Below, in pieces: positions 10,439 to 20,944 of a stretch of 64,000 nt of DNA. The notes beneath the pieces were generated by a model that made no database searches, had not been told where the DNA came from, and was given only the letters and a program-made list of their open reading frames with translations. How positions within the stretch are numbered: the stretch's first letter is position 1; each line of letters starts with the position of its first letter. The translations under genes were made by a program, and so were the position numbers. This stretch comes from JALORV01 sp963707445 (GTDB lineage Bacteria; Pseudomonadota; Gammaproteobacteria; Burkholderiales; Burkholderiaceae_F), in NCBI GenBank assembly GCA_963707445.1, contig CAVPPW010000023.1:33768-97767 (forward strand), given 5' to 3'.

Positions 10439-10849
10439 TCAGGGCGCGATCACCTGCTCGCGGCCATTCTCGCTTCTCAATTTCAGGGAGCTGGTCGTTC
10501 CCTTGGCCCCCAAGATCACGTAAGTGTCGTTCGTCCCCGTCGGGCCAGCGAAACTGAGACCAGAAGCTGGCTCGGAAGCTGCGATCTTGACTGATGGACG
10601 GCCCCGCTCAGTGATCAGACGCAGCAGTACGGTCTCAGCTTCTCCTTCGCCCGTTTGCGGCTTGGCGGGCGGGAGCACCTTGATGCTCGCTCGAACGCGA
10701 CCTTCGGCGTCGACAATTTCGAGGCCGCGCCCTCGCAGTACGGGGAGCTCGGTTTGCGCGAATGCTGGACGAAACTGCTGCGCAACCGTAAGAAGCAGCA
10801 GTGCGAAATTCACGACAGTCAGCACAAAGAGGATCCGTGGGTTCTTCAT
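10439..10849 (-). CDS. Small exported or membrane-anchored protein of unknown function
   Basis: 136 residues starting MKNPRILFVLTVVNFALLLLTVAQ, a signal peptide or membrane anchor. The mature part has beta-rich repeats containing GLEIVDAEGRVRASI and RPSVKIAASEPASGLSF, followed by GTNDTYVILGAKG. The pattern (D-x-x-G-R-x-R-A, then a glycine-rich strand region) recurs in uncharacterised bacterial proteins; I do not recognise a named family. The internal ATG at 10849 is preferred to the upstream in-frame ATG because it begins directly at the signal sequence. It lies 59 bp from the start of the MFS gene on the same strand. Function unknown. Confidence 0.6.
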   Translation of the reverse strand: MKNPRILFVLTVVNFALLLLTVAQQFRPAFAQTELPVLRGRGLEIVDAEGRVRASIKVLPPAKPQTGEGEAETVLLRLITERGRPSVKIAASEPASGLSFAGPTGTNDTYVILGAKGTTSSLKLRSENGREQVIAP

Positions 10850-10988
10850 GCGAAGGCCTCCATAGTGGAGCAACGCGAACGTTAGAGCGCGGTGACGGCC
10901 AGCATGAGTTGAGGACGTAGAGCCACGAGCGTGATCAACGCGGCAAGCCGTCGCATGAACGTCGTGGTCTGACGTTCAAGGAAACTGG

Positions 10989-11336
10989 CTATTTCGCCGC
11001 GATGACCATTATCTCGACCAAGGCCCTGGGATCAGCGAGCTTGGCCTCGACGCACGCGCGCGCCGGGAGGTTGTTCTTGTCTATCCACTCGGTCCACACC
11101 TCGTTCATCGGCGCCCGGTTGCGTATGTCCGTCACCCAGATATGACACTGGATCAGTTTGGACTTGCTCGAGCCGCATTTGGCGAGCAGCCGATCGATTT
11201 CCGCGAGGACCTCGTGAGTCTGTCCCCTGACATCCTTATTCAAGTCTTTCGCCACGATGCCGGCCAGGTAAACGGTGTTCCCGTGCTCGACAGCTTGCGA
11301 AAGGATGGTGCTCTGATCGTGTCGCGTAATACTCAT
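10989..11336 (-). CDS. ridA: RidA (YjgF/YER057c) family enamine/imine deaminase
   Basis: About 115 residues, the usual length of the trimeric RidA family, which hydrolyses reactive 2-aminoacrylate-type enamines to keto acids and ammonia. Visible elements are VYLAGIVAKDL near residue 25, Q-T-x-x-V-L-x-x-I-D near 45, and the substrate-binding Arg in NLPARACVEAKLAD followed by P-x-x-x-V-E-I-M-V-I-A at the C-terminus. The start is taken at MSITRHD; an ATG three codons upstream is also possible. It lies about 80 bp downstream of the AtoE-type transporter on the same strand, a likely operon. Confidence 0.92.
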   Translation of the reverse strand: MSITRHDQSTILSQAVEHGNTVYLAGIVAKDLNKDVRGQTHEVLAEIDRLLAKCGSSKSKLIQCHIWVTDIRNRAPMNEVWTEWIDKNNLPARACVEAKLADPRALVEIMVIAAK

Positions 11337-11415
11337 TGCGGACATGTCCTCTTGGTTAAGTGCGCATCGTCTCGACGGCGCGGCACGCGTGACCGGATAT
11401 CGAGTCCAGCTTCCA

Positions 11416-12844
11416 TCACGGAATGACCGGCGGGTGGTATTGGAGCGTGTAAGCGAGCGCCCAGAGCAGGAAGAGCACCAGTGGCAGATGAACGAGCAGC
11501 TGGAGGAATGTGAAGCCGACGATGTCGCGCGCGCGCAAGCCGAGCACGCCCAGCAGCGGCAGCATCCAGAACGGGTTGATCAGGTTCGGCAACGCTTCGG
11601 CCGCGTTGTAGACCTGCACCGCCCAGCCAAGGTGGACCTGCAGGTCGTTCGCGGCCTGCATGACATACGGCGCTTCCAGCAGCCACTTGCCGCCGCCGGA
11701 CGGAATGAAGAAGCCCAGCACGGCTGAGTACACGCCGATCACCAGCGGAAACAGGTGCTGGGTCGAGATGCTCACGAAGAAGTGCGAGATCTGGTCGGAG
11801 ACCGACAGTCCAGCGGCGTTCTTCGCCTGGGTAAGCATGGCGGCGATCGCGCCATAGAACGGAAACTGGATCAGCACTCCGCCGGTCGCCGGCACCGACT
11901 TCGCGACCGACACGAGAAAGCGCTTCGGGCGCCAGTGCAGCAGCAGGCCCGCCATGATGAAGATGAAGTTGTAGGTGTTGAGGTTCGAGATCGCGATCAT
12001 CCAGCTCTGGCGCGCGAACTCGTAAACGATCCATCCGATCGCCAGCAGCACGAGCAGGACTGTCAGCAATGGGGAGTGCTCGAGCCATTCGCCGGGCTGC
12101 TTCGGCGGCGGCACCTTGATCTCGTCCTCCTTTGCGAGATCGATGCCCATGCTTTCTGCAGTGACCGCGCTGTCGCGGTCCAGGCGCCGACCAGAATGCG
12201 ATGAGGATGGACACCACGAGCAGGACGGCTGTCACCACCATCGACTGCCAAAGAAAGATCGTTTCGGAGAAAGGAATCACCCCGGTGATCGGCAGCAGCG
12301 CCTTCGGCAAGCTCGCAGGATTCGCCTGCAGCTGCGCCGCCGAGGAGGAAAGCCCCATCGCCCAGGTGGCGCCGAGTCCCAGATAGGCGGCGGCCGCGGC
12401 TGCCCGGTAGTCCATCTTCAGTTCGGAGCGTTCGGCCAGCGCACGCACCAGCAGGCCGCCGAAGATCAGGCTGAGCCCCCAGTTGAGGAGCGACGCCAGG
12501 ATGCTGACCGCGGCAACCAGTCCAACCGCGCCCGGACCGCTTTTCGGCAAGCGCGCGAGAGCATGGATGAGGCGCGATGCCGGTGGCGATGTGGCAACGA
12601 CGTAGCCGCCGATTGCCACGAACGCCATCTGCATCGTGAAGGTGATCAGGCTCCAGAAGCCGTCGCCGAACGCCTCGCTCACCGCCAGCGGCGAGGCGCC
12701 GTTGGCGAGCGCCGCAACGGCAACGACCACGACCGCAATCGCCACGAAGATGAAAGCATCAGGGAACCACTTCTCAGCCCAAGCCGTGAAGCCGACCGCG
12801 ATCCGAACCATCAACCCTTCGCGTTGAGTTCCAGCGTGCGACAT
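11416..12844 (-). CDS. atoE: AtoE-family short-chain fatty acid transporter, one frameshift
   Basis: Polytopic membrane protein of the SCFA_trans family (AtoE), about 475 residues with roughly ten to twelve hydrophobic segments. Landmarks are the N-terminal FTAWAEKWFPDAFIF, LITFTMQMAFVAIGGYVVATSPP, NWGLSLIFGGLLVRALA and the late VLGFFIPSGGGKWLLEAPYVM plus NLINPFWMLPLLG. It would import acetoacetate, butyrate or similar short acids. A frameshift near 12,185 falls in the hydrophilic middle loop. The start is well supported: AGGAGG lies a few bases before the ATG at 12844. RidA follows on the same strand. Confidence 0.92.
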
Positions 12845-13033
12845 AGCCCCTCCTAGTCAGATCTTCATCTGCGGAATTGCTTGAGTACCTCCAGCTTGGC
12901 TTCGGTGGCGGCGAGCACAATTGGCATGGCCGCTTTTGCGGCATTCTGCCCCTGGGTGGACACGTCAGCAATTGGCCGGTAGTCGATGCAGCCTTCTCGC
13001 GGCGGCGTCTAGACTTCCGTTCTGAAGGCCGTC

Positions 13034-13699
13034 ATGGATTGCAACGTTCGTTTTCTGTTCCGCGTCAGCTTCTGCGTCTCTGTGCTCATGGCCGGCAATG
13101 CACTAGCCCAAACACCGCATACGCACGAGCACCGCTTCTCGGATGCAGACAGTTGGGCCAAGGTGTTCGACGATCCCGAGCGCGACCGCTGGCAGAAGCC
13201 GCACGAGGTGATCATGGCGCTCAAGCTGGCGCCAGACGCGAAGGTCGCGGACATCGGTGCTGGCACGGGCTACTTCGCCGCACGTCTCGCGCACATGACC
13301 CCGAATGGGCGCATCTACGCGGTGGATCTCGAGCCCGACATGGTCAAGTACCTGGCAGAGCGCGCCAAGCGCGAGGGCTTGGTCAACTTGGTCGCGGTGC
13401 AGGCGAAGGCCGACACCGCAGCGCTGCCGGAAAGAGTCGATCGAGTCCTACTCGTCGACACCTATCACCATATCGGTGATCGGATCGTCTATTTCAAACG
13501 ACTTCGTGACAGTCTCAAGCCTGGTGGAGAAGTCGCGATCATTGACTTCACCGCCGAGTCACCGATCGGTCCACCAAAGAGCGAGCGCATATCGGCGCGG
13601 AAGGTCGTCGAGGAAATGACGCTCGCCGGCTATTCGCAGGTGGCACAGCACGGCTTCCTTCCCAACCAGTATTTCCTGGTTTTCCGGCCTAGCCCGTAG
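13034..13699 (+). CDS. Class I SAM-dependent methyltransferase with a signal peptide
   Basis: 221 residues. The first 25 residues form a Sec-type signal (hydrophobic VSFCVSVLMAGNALAQ, cleavage after AQ). A short acidic and histidine-rich segment (PHTHEHRFSDADSWAKVFDDPERD) precedes a Rossmann methyltransferase core with motif I VADIGAGTGYFAARLA, an acidic residue in YAVDLEPDM, and VDRVLLVDTYHHI. Proteins of this arrangement recur in Proteobacteria as exported methyltransferases; how they obtain SAM outside the cytoplasm is unclear. Methyl acceptor unknown. The frame is intact. Confidence 0.85.
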   Translation: MDCNVRFLFRVSFCVSVLMAGNALAQTPHTHEHRFSDADSWAKVFDDPERDRWQKPHEVIMALKLAPDAKVADIGAGTGYFAARLAHMTPNGRIYAVDLEPDMVKYLAERAKREGLVNLVAVQAKADTAALPERVDRVLLVDTYHHIGDRIVYFKRLRDSLKPGGEVAIIDFTAESPIGPPKSERISARKVVEEMTLAGYSQVAQHGFLPNQYFLVFRPSP

Positions 13700-13973
13700 T
13701 GGATCTGTTGCGTATCGCTTCGGGTCGTGTCTCGCCTGCCGCCCGATAGACTCAATCCGGACCTGTTGCAGACATCTCGCCCTCCCGAGAGCGGACGTTG
13801 CAACAGCTTCTGGAAGAGGCAAGCCTCACGGCAATTTCTCGTACGCCTCGATGAGTTTGCGAACCCCCCTGTGCCGTCCAGCGCGCCCGCCGATCATTCA
13901 TGCAATACTTGTGATCGCGTCGCATCCTTACTTGTTATGCAACTGACTGCGCAGGCACAAGGCGGAGTTCGCT

Positions 13974-14540
13974 GTGACCGATCCGCTAGCGTTTAGCCTC
14001 GCTGTTTTCGCCGTCCTCGCGACGCCAGGGCCGACGAACACGCTATTGCTTACGTCCGGTGCGAGAGTCGGACTCTGTCGTTCACTTCCATTGTTGATTG
14101 CTGAAGCAGGAGGCTACTCGATAGCCATCCTCGCTGTCGGCTTGATGCTCGGCAGGTTCGTGTCAATCATACCCAGCGCGCGCCCGATCTTGAGCGTTGC
14201 AGTGGCCTCGTATCTCTGCGTCATTGCTTTGAAACTATGGCGGCGAGACGGCGTCCGGACCACAGGAACAGTCACTTGGTTTAACGTCTTCATTACGACG
14301 TTATTGAATCCAAAGGTGCTCATCTTTGCGCTCGTCATCATTCCGCTTGATGAACCAAACGCAAAGCACTACGTCGCTGCCTTCCTCGCCATCCTGATTC
14401 CGGTCGGGTTATCGTGGATTGCCTTCGGAGCAGCTGCAAGAAGGGTCGTTGACCATAGGCTCATGCAACTCGTTCCCAAGTTTGCTTCAATTGCGCTTGT
14501 AAGTTTTGCTGTGCTGCTAGTTGGCTCATCTTTGAGCTAG
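13974..14540 (+). CDS. LysE/RhtB-family amino acid exporter
   Basis: 188 residues with about six membrane segments and the LysE-family N-terminal ATPGPTNTLLLTSGARVG motif near residue 17. The middle NVFITTLLNPKVLIFALVIIP is also typical (L-L-N-P-K). It would export an amino acid or related metabolite across the inner membrane. GTG at 13974 is the start. The frame is intact, and the gene is visibly less GC-rich than its neighbours, which suggests a separate origin. Confidence 0.88.
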   Translation: MTDPLAFSLAVFAVLATPGPTNTLLLTSGARVGLCRSLPLLIAEAGGYSIAILAVGLMLGRFVSIIPSARPILSVAVASYLCVIALKLWRRDGVRTTGTVTWFNVFITTLLNPKVLIFALVIIPLDEPNAKHYVAAFLAILIPVGLSWIAFGAAARRVVDHRLMQLVPKFASIALVSFAVLLVGSSLS

Positions 14541-14981
14541 CAGTCGCCTGCGACGGCAGTCCCGCGCCTCGCTTAGAGCCCGTTTATGCTGATGTGCATC
14601 GAGAAAGCGGACTGGCGATGCAGGCCAGCAGGTCTGGGGTGCCTTTCAGGCCTTCGGGGATGCGGCGCCGCGATGCGGTCAGCCTGTGTGCGAAGCGCTA
14701 CCGGTTGGCAATCCAGACCAATTCGGCAGCTTTCGGAAAAACTAGCAGGTGGGCTTGAACGTCCGCTTCTTTAATCGGGCGTTGTTGTCAAGGGTCGCGC
14801 TCCTGGGTTGTTCAGGTCAAGGGCTTCGTTGTGGTGTGGGTCACGCTTCTTTACGCAGTCGGGCGCGGTGGATCTGGCGCGCTGCAGGCATGGGTCGGAA
14901 CGGGAAGGAGAGCCTCGCTTTTGGTCGCGCTCGAAGCGCAGCAGACATTTGCGGCTTCATCCTGAACCCTCGTCCACACGT
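14541..14981. other. Non-coding stretch between lysE and IS110 copy 1
   Basis: About 440 bp with no credible gene on either strand; short open frames here have no family features. Composition is lower in GC up to about 14,760. Part of it probably belongs to the right flank of the IS110 element, but no inverted repeat or boundary could be fixed by eye. Confidence 0.5.
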
Positions 14982-16058
14982 TCAACGAAGACAGTTGTTG
15001 CTGGGAGCTGTTGGCGTTAGGTCATGCGCAGCCTCCATCCGCGTAGCGCGGAAGTCGGTGTCATTGATCCACATCCGGTGCAGGATCACCGCCAGCTTGC
15101 GCGCCACGGCGATCACGGCGCGCCGATGGCCGCGGGTCTTGGCCAGGCGCAGCCCCCAGGCCTTGAGCACCGACCAGGCGTCGCTGCGGGTCATCAAGGC
15201 ATGGGCAGCGCCGTACAGCGCCTGTCGGACGGCGGGGTCGCCGGCCTTGGAGATCCGACCCGGGTTGTCCATCTCGCCGGACTGGTAGCGGCGCGGCGTC
15301 AGTCCGAAGTGCGCGGCCACCGTGCGCGAGGAGCGGAAGCGGGTGCGGATCATCGACCGCCGTCTTGAAGGTGAGCGAGGTGACGGGACCGACCCCGGGT
15401 ACCGACATCAATCGCTGGCAGACCGGATCGTGGCGCGCCATGCCGCGCACGGCGTTGTCGAGCTGCAGGTAGGTGCGGTACAGCACGACGCGGGCGTCGA
15501 GCAGCGGCAGCAGGCACCGGGCCAGCTCGGGCAGCGCCAGCACCTTCGGGCGCACCAGCTCGTCGAAGCCGCCGTGGCCGACGCGCGGTGGCAGCCGTAC
15601 CCCGAACACCTTGAGCAGCCCGCGCAGCTCGTTCTCGAGGTCGATGCACTTGGTGAGGATCATCTTGCGGCTCGACAGCAGCGCGCGCACCTGATGGCTC
15701 TCGATACTCTTGACGTGCACGGTGCGGTACCAGCCGGTGCGCAGGATCTGCGCCAGCCCACGCGCATCGTTGCGGTCGGTCTTGTTGCGCATGGCCGCCA
15801 GTGACGCGGCGACCTGCCGCGCTTCCATGCAGATCACCTCGAAGCCGGCCTGACTCAAGCCGTAGGTCAGGTACTGCGTCAGCGCTCCCGGCCTCGAACC
15901 CCACCTGCTTGGATCTCGCCACCGAAGCGCCGCAGCGTCGCCACGATCGTGTCGATCTCGGCGGCTACTTTGGCCTCATGCCGCACCTCACCCGTCTCGT
16001 CGACCACGCAGATCGACACGGAACGCAGCGACACATCGATACCGGTGAAGTACTTCAT
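14982..16058 (-). CDS. IS110-family transposase (DEDD recombinase), several frameshifts
   Basis: N-terminal DEDD nuclease domain begins MKYFTGIDVSLRSVSICVVDETGEV with the first catalytic Asp. The region KTDRNDARGLAQILRTGW gives further acidic residues. The C-terminal transposase_20 domain includes MSVPGVGPVTSLTF and the serine region QSGEMDNPGRISKAGDPAVRQALY. Frames shift at about 15,955 and 15,890 (two extra bases near the N-terminus) and again near 15,355. If the shifts are real the element is dead; if they are sequence errors it encodes a normal protein of about 350 residues. ATG at 16058 follows a GGAGAG ribosome-binding site. Confidence 0.85.
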
Positions 16059-16205
16059 CGCGATCTCTCCTTCGCAGGTGGGTGTCCTGCGAGTCTATGG
16101 AGAGCTCGACCCTACGCAGTCGGTCAGCCCGATTACCGATGCTCTTGGCCGTTTTGGGCCGCGAGGACGAGGATTCGTCGCGAAGCTTGGCCTTAGCGAA
16201 CTTGG
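14982..16205 (-). mobile_element. IS110-family insertion sequence, copy 1 (transposase frameshifted)
   Basis: The element is defined by its transposase. One boundary is probably near 16,206, directly at the end of potI. The roughly 150 bp between that point and the transposase start (16,059-16,205) are non-coding. IS110 elements usually lack obvious terminal inverted repeats, and none was found. Elements of this family carry a guide (bridge) RNA in a non-coding end, so this stretch and the 441 bp on the other side are candidates. Confidence 0.75.
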
Positions 16206-17075
16206 CTACGACCTCGAAGCGTCCGTAGAGCGTCGCACCAGTATGAGCGCCAACAGCGCCGAGGCAACCATCAGGAACAGGCTCACCGCGTTGAGCACCG
16301 GGCTCGCGCCTTCGCGCATCCGTCCGTACATCATGACCGTCAGCGGCGGGTCGGAGCCGACCAGCATCAGCGTCGTGTTGAAGTTCTCGAACGACATCAG
16401 GAACGAGATCGCCGCGGCGCCGATCAGCGCCGGCTGCAGGTACGGCAGCGTCACGGTCCGCAGCACGCGCGGCGCGCGATGCGCCGAGGTTGAAGGCCGC
16501 CTCCTCCAGCGTGACGTCGAAGCGCTTGAGCCGCGCGGCGATCGTCAGCGTGGCGATCGACACGATGTACGAAAACTGCCCGAGCACCACCAGCGGCAGG
16601 CCCGGGCGCAGGAAGTCGAGCTCCAGGCCGAAGACGTCGTCGGCGAACTGCGCCAGCCGGCTCGCGAACGCCAGGATCGAGATGCCGAGGATCACGCCGG
16701 GGATCACCAGCGGCGCCAGCATCAGCAGCGACAGCGCCGACTTGCCGCGGAAATCGCGCGCGCTCGAGCAGGAACGCGTTGGCGGTGCCGACCGCCACCG
16801 ACAGCACGCGTGACCCAGCAGGCGACGACCACGCTGGTCCACAGGCTGCTTCAGCAGCGGCGCGTCGGCGAACAGCCCGGTGCGGCCGGCGCCGGCGCGC
16901 CCGACGAACCAGTCGAGCGTGAAGCCGCGCCACGGCGGCGCCGGATAGTTGCGCGTCGTTGAACGCGAACACCGCCACGACAGCCAGCGGCACGAACAGG
17001 AAGACGAAGAACGCAGCGACGTAGCCACCGTCGCGTCACGCGCGACCAGCGCGAGCGCGGCAGCGACGGAATCAT
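16206..17075 (-). CDS. potI: Polyamine ABC transporter permease PotI, several frameshifts
   Basis: Inner-membrane permease of the putrescine/spermidine importer. Readable pieces in order: FFVFLFVPLAVVAVFAFND (first helix), PPWRGFTLDWF, LLMLAPLVIPGVILGISILAFASRLAQF, the cytoplasmic EAA loop LEEAAFNLGASR, and TVTLPYLQPALIGAAAISFLMSFENFNTTLML. At least four single-base shifts between 16,460 and 17,030 break it. ATG at 17075 overlaps the potH stop (ATGA). The C-terminus ends at RRSTDASRS, where IS110 copy 1 begins, so the final residues may derive from the insertion point. Confidence 0.88.
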
Positions 17076-17965
17076 GCGCGCCTCATCACGTCGCCGAACT
17101 GCTGGCCCGGTGAGCTTCAGGCCCAGCCAGACGATCGCCGTCGACAGCACGAGCAGCAGGAAGCCGAACGCCGCGCCCTGCTCCCAGTTGAAGCGCGTGA
17201 TGAACTGCGTGTAGATCTGCTCGGTGAACCACAGCGAGTTCTTGCCGCCGAGCAGCGTCGGCGTCAGGTAGTTGCCCAAGCGTCAGCATGAACACGACGA
17301 TGCGAGCCGGCGACAATGCCGGGCGCCGCATGCGGAATCGACGATCTGGCGCAGGATCGACGCAGCCGTTGCCGCCCAGGTCGTAGGCCGCCTCGATCAG
17401 CGAATCGTCCAGGCTCTCCAGCGCGCTGACCAGCGGCACCACCATGAACAGCAGCGAGCGTGTAGACGAGGCCGACGAGGATCGTCGCGTCGTGGTAGAG
17501 CAGCTCGACCGGCGCCGCCGTGATGCCGAGGTCGCACCAGCACGGCGCGGCAGCACGCCCGATTCGCGCAGCAGGATCATCCAGCCCAGCGTGCGCACCG
17601 TCTCGCTGACCCAGAACGGGATCAGGCACAGCACGAACAGCAGCGACTTCGCGCGGCCCGCGCGCGATCTTCGCGATGTACCACGCGATCGGGAACGCGA
17701 TCAGCAGCGTGGCAGCGGTCGCCACGATCGACATCACCGCCGTGCGCACGAAGGTGTGCCAGTAGAGCGGCTCGTCGATGAAGGTGCGGTATTGCTGCAG
17801 GCTCCATTCGTAGACGCGCGGCGCCACGCGCGCGCGCAGCGACAGCACTGCCAGGTCGACGTGCGGCAGCACGATGAGCCCCACGAGCCAGAGCAGCGCC
17901 GGCGCCAGCAGCAGCAGGAGCAACAGCGTGCAAGGCGCGGCGCTGGCGGTGCTCGTCTTCGGCAT
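17072..17965 (-). CDS. potH: Polyamine ABC transporter permease PotH, several frameshifts
   Basis: Partner permease of PotI, starting MPKTSTASAAPCTLLLLLLLAPALLWLVGL with its first membrane helix. Then come WSLQQYRTFIDEPLYWHTFVRTAVMS, LIAFPIAWYIAKIA, FWVSETVRTLGWMILLRESG, and the EAA loop SLIEAAYDLGGNG. The C-terminus carries MGNYLTPTLLGGKNSLWFTEQIY, highly characteristic of PotH. Frameshifts occur near 17,670, 17,550, 17,465, 17,355, 17,280 and 17,103; several can be read as one-base insertions. The stop overlaps the potI start. Confidence 0.9.
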
Positions 17966-17985
17966 CGGCGCGCAGGCCAGTCGCT

Positions 17986-19141
17986 CTACTGGCCAGTGCG
18001 GTCGCCGCGGACTCAGCGCGAAGCACACGGCGCGCTGCGGATCGAAGCCGAACGCCACCGTCTCGCCGACGCGCAGGTCGGCGAAGCCGCCCGGTCTGCG
18101 GCAGCGCGATCCGGAACTCGGCGCGCGTACGTTCCTCGCGCAGCAGCACGGCGGAGTTGGCGCCGTCGAACAGCAGGCTGTCGACGCGGCCGCGGAAGCG
18201 GTGCTGCGGCTGCCGGCAACTCGCCGGCGTCGCGCGCCAGGCTCGACCACCTCGGGCCGCACGAAGGCCTCGACCGCGTCGCCCACGGCCACCGGACCGC
18301 TGCGACGCGCGCAGAGCAACAAGCCTTCGTCGTGCGCTCAGCTCGACGATGTCGCCGTCGACGCGCGGTGGCGCGCCCGTCGAACCGATTGTTCGCGCCG
18401 ACGAAACCGGCGACGAACGGCGTGCTGCGGCTCGTAGTAGAGCTCCTGCGGCGTGCCGACCTGCTCGAAGCGCCCCGCGTTCATCACCGCGACGTGGTCG
18501 GACAGCACCAGCGCCTCGGACTGGTCGTGCGTGATGTAGACGAACGTGGTGCCGAAGTCGGCCTGCAGCTGCTTCAGCTCGATCTTCATGTGCTCGCGCA
18601 GCTTCAGGTCGAGCGCGCCGAGCGGCTCGTCGAGCAGCAGCAGCGTGGGCTCGAGCACGAGGCTGCGCGCGATCGCCACGCGCTGCTTCTGCCCGCCGGA
18701 GAGCTGGTCGACGCGCTTGTCCTGCGCGCCCGGGCAGGCCGACGCGCTCCAGCATCGCGTCGACCCGCCGCGCGATCTCGTCGCGCGGCGACGCCGCGGC
18801 GCGCGAGGCCGTAGCCGACGTTCTCGCCCACGATCATCATCGGGAAGAGCGCCAGGTGCTGGAACACCATGTTGACCGGGCGCCGGTTCGGCGGCACGCC
18901 GCTCATCGGCTGGCCGCCGATGCGGATGTCGCCGTCGTCGGGCGCAAGGAAGCCGGCGATCATGCGCAGCAGCGTCGTCTTGCCGCAGCCGGACGGGCCG
19001 AGGATCGAGAAGAAGCTGCCGCGCGCGACGCTGAACGACAGGTCGTCGACGGCGGCGTGGCGCGCCGTAGCGCTTGATGACGCGTCGACTCAGGTCCTGC
19101 GCATGGGCGAGTCGCGCGCGACGCGCTGTCGCACGTCGCAT
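17986..19141 (-). CDS. potG: Polyamine ABC transporter ATPase PotG/PotA, several frameshifts
   Basis: ATP-binding subunit energising PotHI. Walker A is GPSGCGKTT, the Q-loop region reads NMVFQHLALFP, the signature is QLSGGQKQRVAIARSL, and Walker B is LLLLDEPLGALD, followed by the H-loop THDQSEA. A C-terminal TOBE-type domain follows (VGETVAFGFDPQRAV). Frames shift near 19,060, 18,800, 18,740, 18,440 and further in the TOBE region. The start at 19141 overlaps the end of potF in another frame. The stop at 17,986 needs one more frame correction, so that end is approximate. Confidence 0.88.
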
Positions 19142-20236
19142 TGCGGCGCAGCGATCGAGTCCTTCGCCGCCTTCACGCGGTCGAGCACCTTGCCCTCGAT
19201 GTCCTCGATGCCGGGCGGCACCGCCGGATACCACTTGACGTTCTTCAGCGCGGCCTCGGGGAAGCTCTCGGCGAACTGCGCCTTCAGCTTGGCGTCCATC
19301 AGCTGGTCGGCGCCCTTGCGAGCCGGTGAAGTTGCCGGCCGAGGCCGCGACCTTCGCGGCGATCTCGGGGCGCATGTTGAAGTTGATCCACGCGTAGGCG
19401 GCGGCGTCGTTGCGGCCCTTGGCGGCAGCGCGAAGGTGTCGATCCAGCCCAGCGCGCCGGACTTCGGCGCGATGAACTGGATCTCGGGATTCTCGCTGTT
19501 GAGCTTCCAGCCGCCGGTGTCCCACATCATCGCGCCGACGATCTCGCCGGTGCGCATGCCGTTGAGCAGCTGATCCTTGTTGTCCCAGAAGAACTTGAGG
19601 TTCCCCTTGCACGCGGCGAGCGTCTTGCCGACGTCGTCCATCAGCGCGCTGTAGGCCTTGGGGTCGTTGTACAGCGCGAACGGGTCCTTGCCGCTGGCGA
19701 ACGCGAAGGCGAGCAGCGTCGGTCGCTTCAGGCGCACGGACTGGTCTTGCCCTTGTATTCGGCTCGCAGAGGTCTGGGTAGTCGCGTCATCGTGCGCCAG
19801 CTTGGTGTTGACGACGAGGCCGTCGGTGCCCCAGATGTGCGGCAGGCCGTAGACCTTGCCGTCGAGCGTCGTGTTCTTCTTGGTCGCCTCGAGCATCGAC
19901 GGGATGAACAGCTCGGTCTTGATCTTGGTCAGGTCCATCGGCTTGTAGATGCCGAACTCCTGCTGCGGACCGGCGATGCGGTCCTGCGACGGCTGCGCGA
20001 GATCGAAGCCGGCGCCGCCGGTGGCGCGCAGCTTGGAGATCATCTCCTCGTTGTTGGACAGCGTGATCTCGACGTCGATGCCGGTTTCCTTCTTGAATTG
20101 CTCGACCACGTCCGGCGGGCACGTAGTCGGCCCAGGTCAGCAGGCGCAGCTTGTTGTCCTGGGCGGTGGCGGGTCCGAGTGCAAAGGCAGCGAGCGCCAG
20201 CGCGTAAAAGAATCGGCTCAGACGTGTCAGTCTCAT
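19090..20236 (-). CDS. potF: Polyamine-binding periplasmic protein PotF/PotD
   Basis: Substrate-binding protein starting MRLTRLSRFFYALALAAFALGPATAQ, a signal peptide cleaved after AQ. The mature chain begins DNKLRLLTWADYVP, the usual 'L-x-x-x-W-x-D-Y' opening of PotD/PotF. Later blocks are FKKETGIDVEITLSNNEEM, YGLPHIWGTDGLVVNTKL and GEIVGAMMWDTGGWKL. Frameshifts lie near 20,118, 19,755 and 19,745 (a compensating pair) and 19,430. A GGAG site precedes the ATG at 20236. It is the first gene of a potFGHI operon on the minus strand. Confidence 0.92.
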
Positions 20237-20944
20237 GGGAGGTCTCCGGTGGATCGATATCGACTCTAGCGGCAAAACGTAGCCGTATGCAAACCTGGCA
20301 GACCACGCATTCAGACCGACATCGGGTGGCACTGAGTCGCCGTCACGACGAGACCGCCGCCGCGAATGCGGCGACGTTCAGATCGTCGCGTAACGGCAAC
20401 CGAGTCAACCTTCGAGCTGCTTCTGGAACGCCTGCCCAGAATGCCGGCGCGGTGCGCGGATCCCGACTCCAGGCCTTGGGCCGGACGATCGTCATCCATT
20501 GATTCACCTTCAATCCGCGCTGATCCTTCGCCGCCGGATTCGGGTCTGACTAGATGTCCGTAGTGAACAAGCCGTAGACGTCCGCTTCTATGAGGACTGC
20601 GTTGTCAAGACCTGTTCGTGCAGTCGTTTCGGTCTTCATGGCGGCACTGACCTGCGCGGCGCATGAAGCGGCTGCGCGATAAGTAGGTTGCATCCTGATC
20701 CGAGGCCGGGGTGTAAGGAGCGTTCGAGCCAGTGCTCGGACGAACTTCTATCCGTGACGGACGTAGACGTCCGGCACCCTATCCAGCATGCGCACAAAGT
20801 GCGCTGGCAAACCCCAGTTAGCGGCGCGCCCCATCTTTGCGGACGGTCACCGTGCAGTGACCCGCGGACGTCGCGGGCGCGTCGACCTTTGATCATGATG
20901 ATGCAATCGCCTGCAAGCCGTGTTTCGACCGAAGCCGCCCGAGT
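20237..20944. other. Long non-coding stretch between potF and IS110 copy 2
   Basis: About 700 bp without a credible gene; the short open frames show no family pattern. It should hold the potF promoter and probably one flank of IS110 copy 2, including a possible guide-RNA end. No terminal repeats, tRNA or terminator could be identified by eye. Confidence 0.5.
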
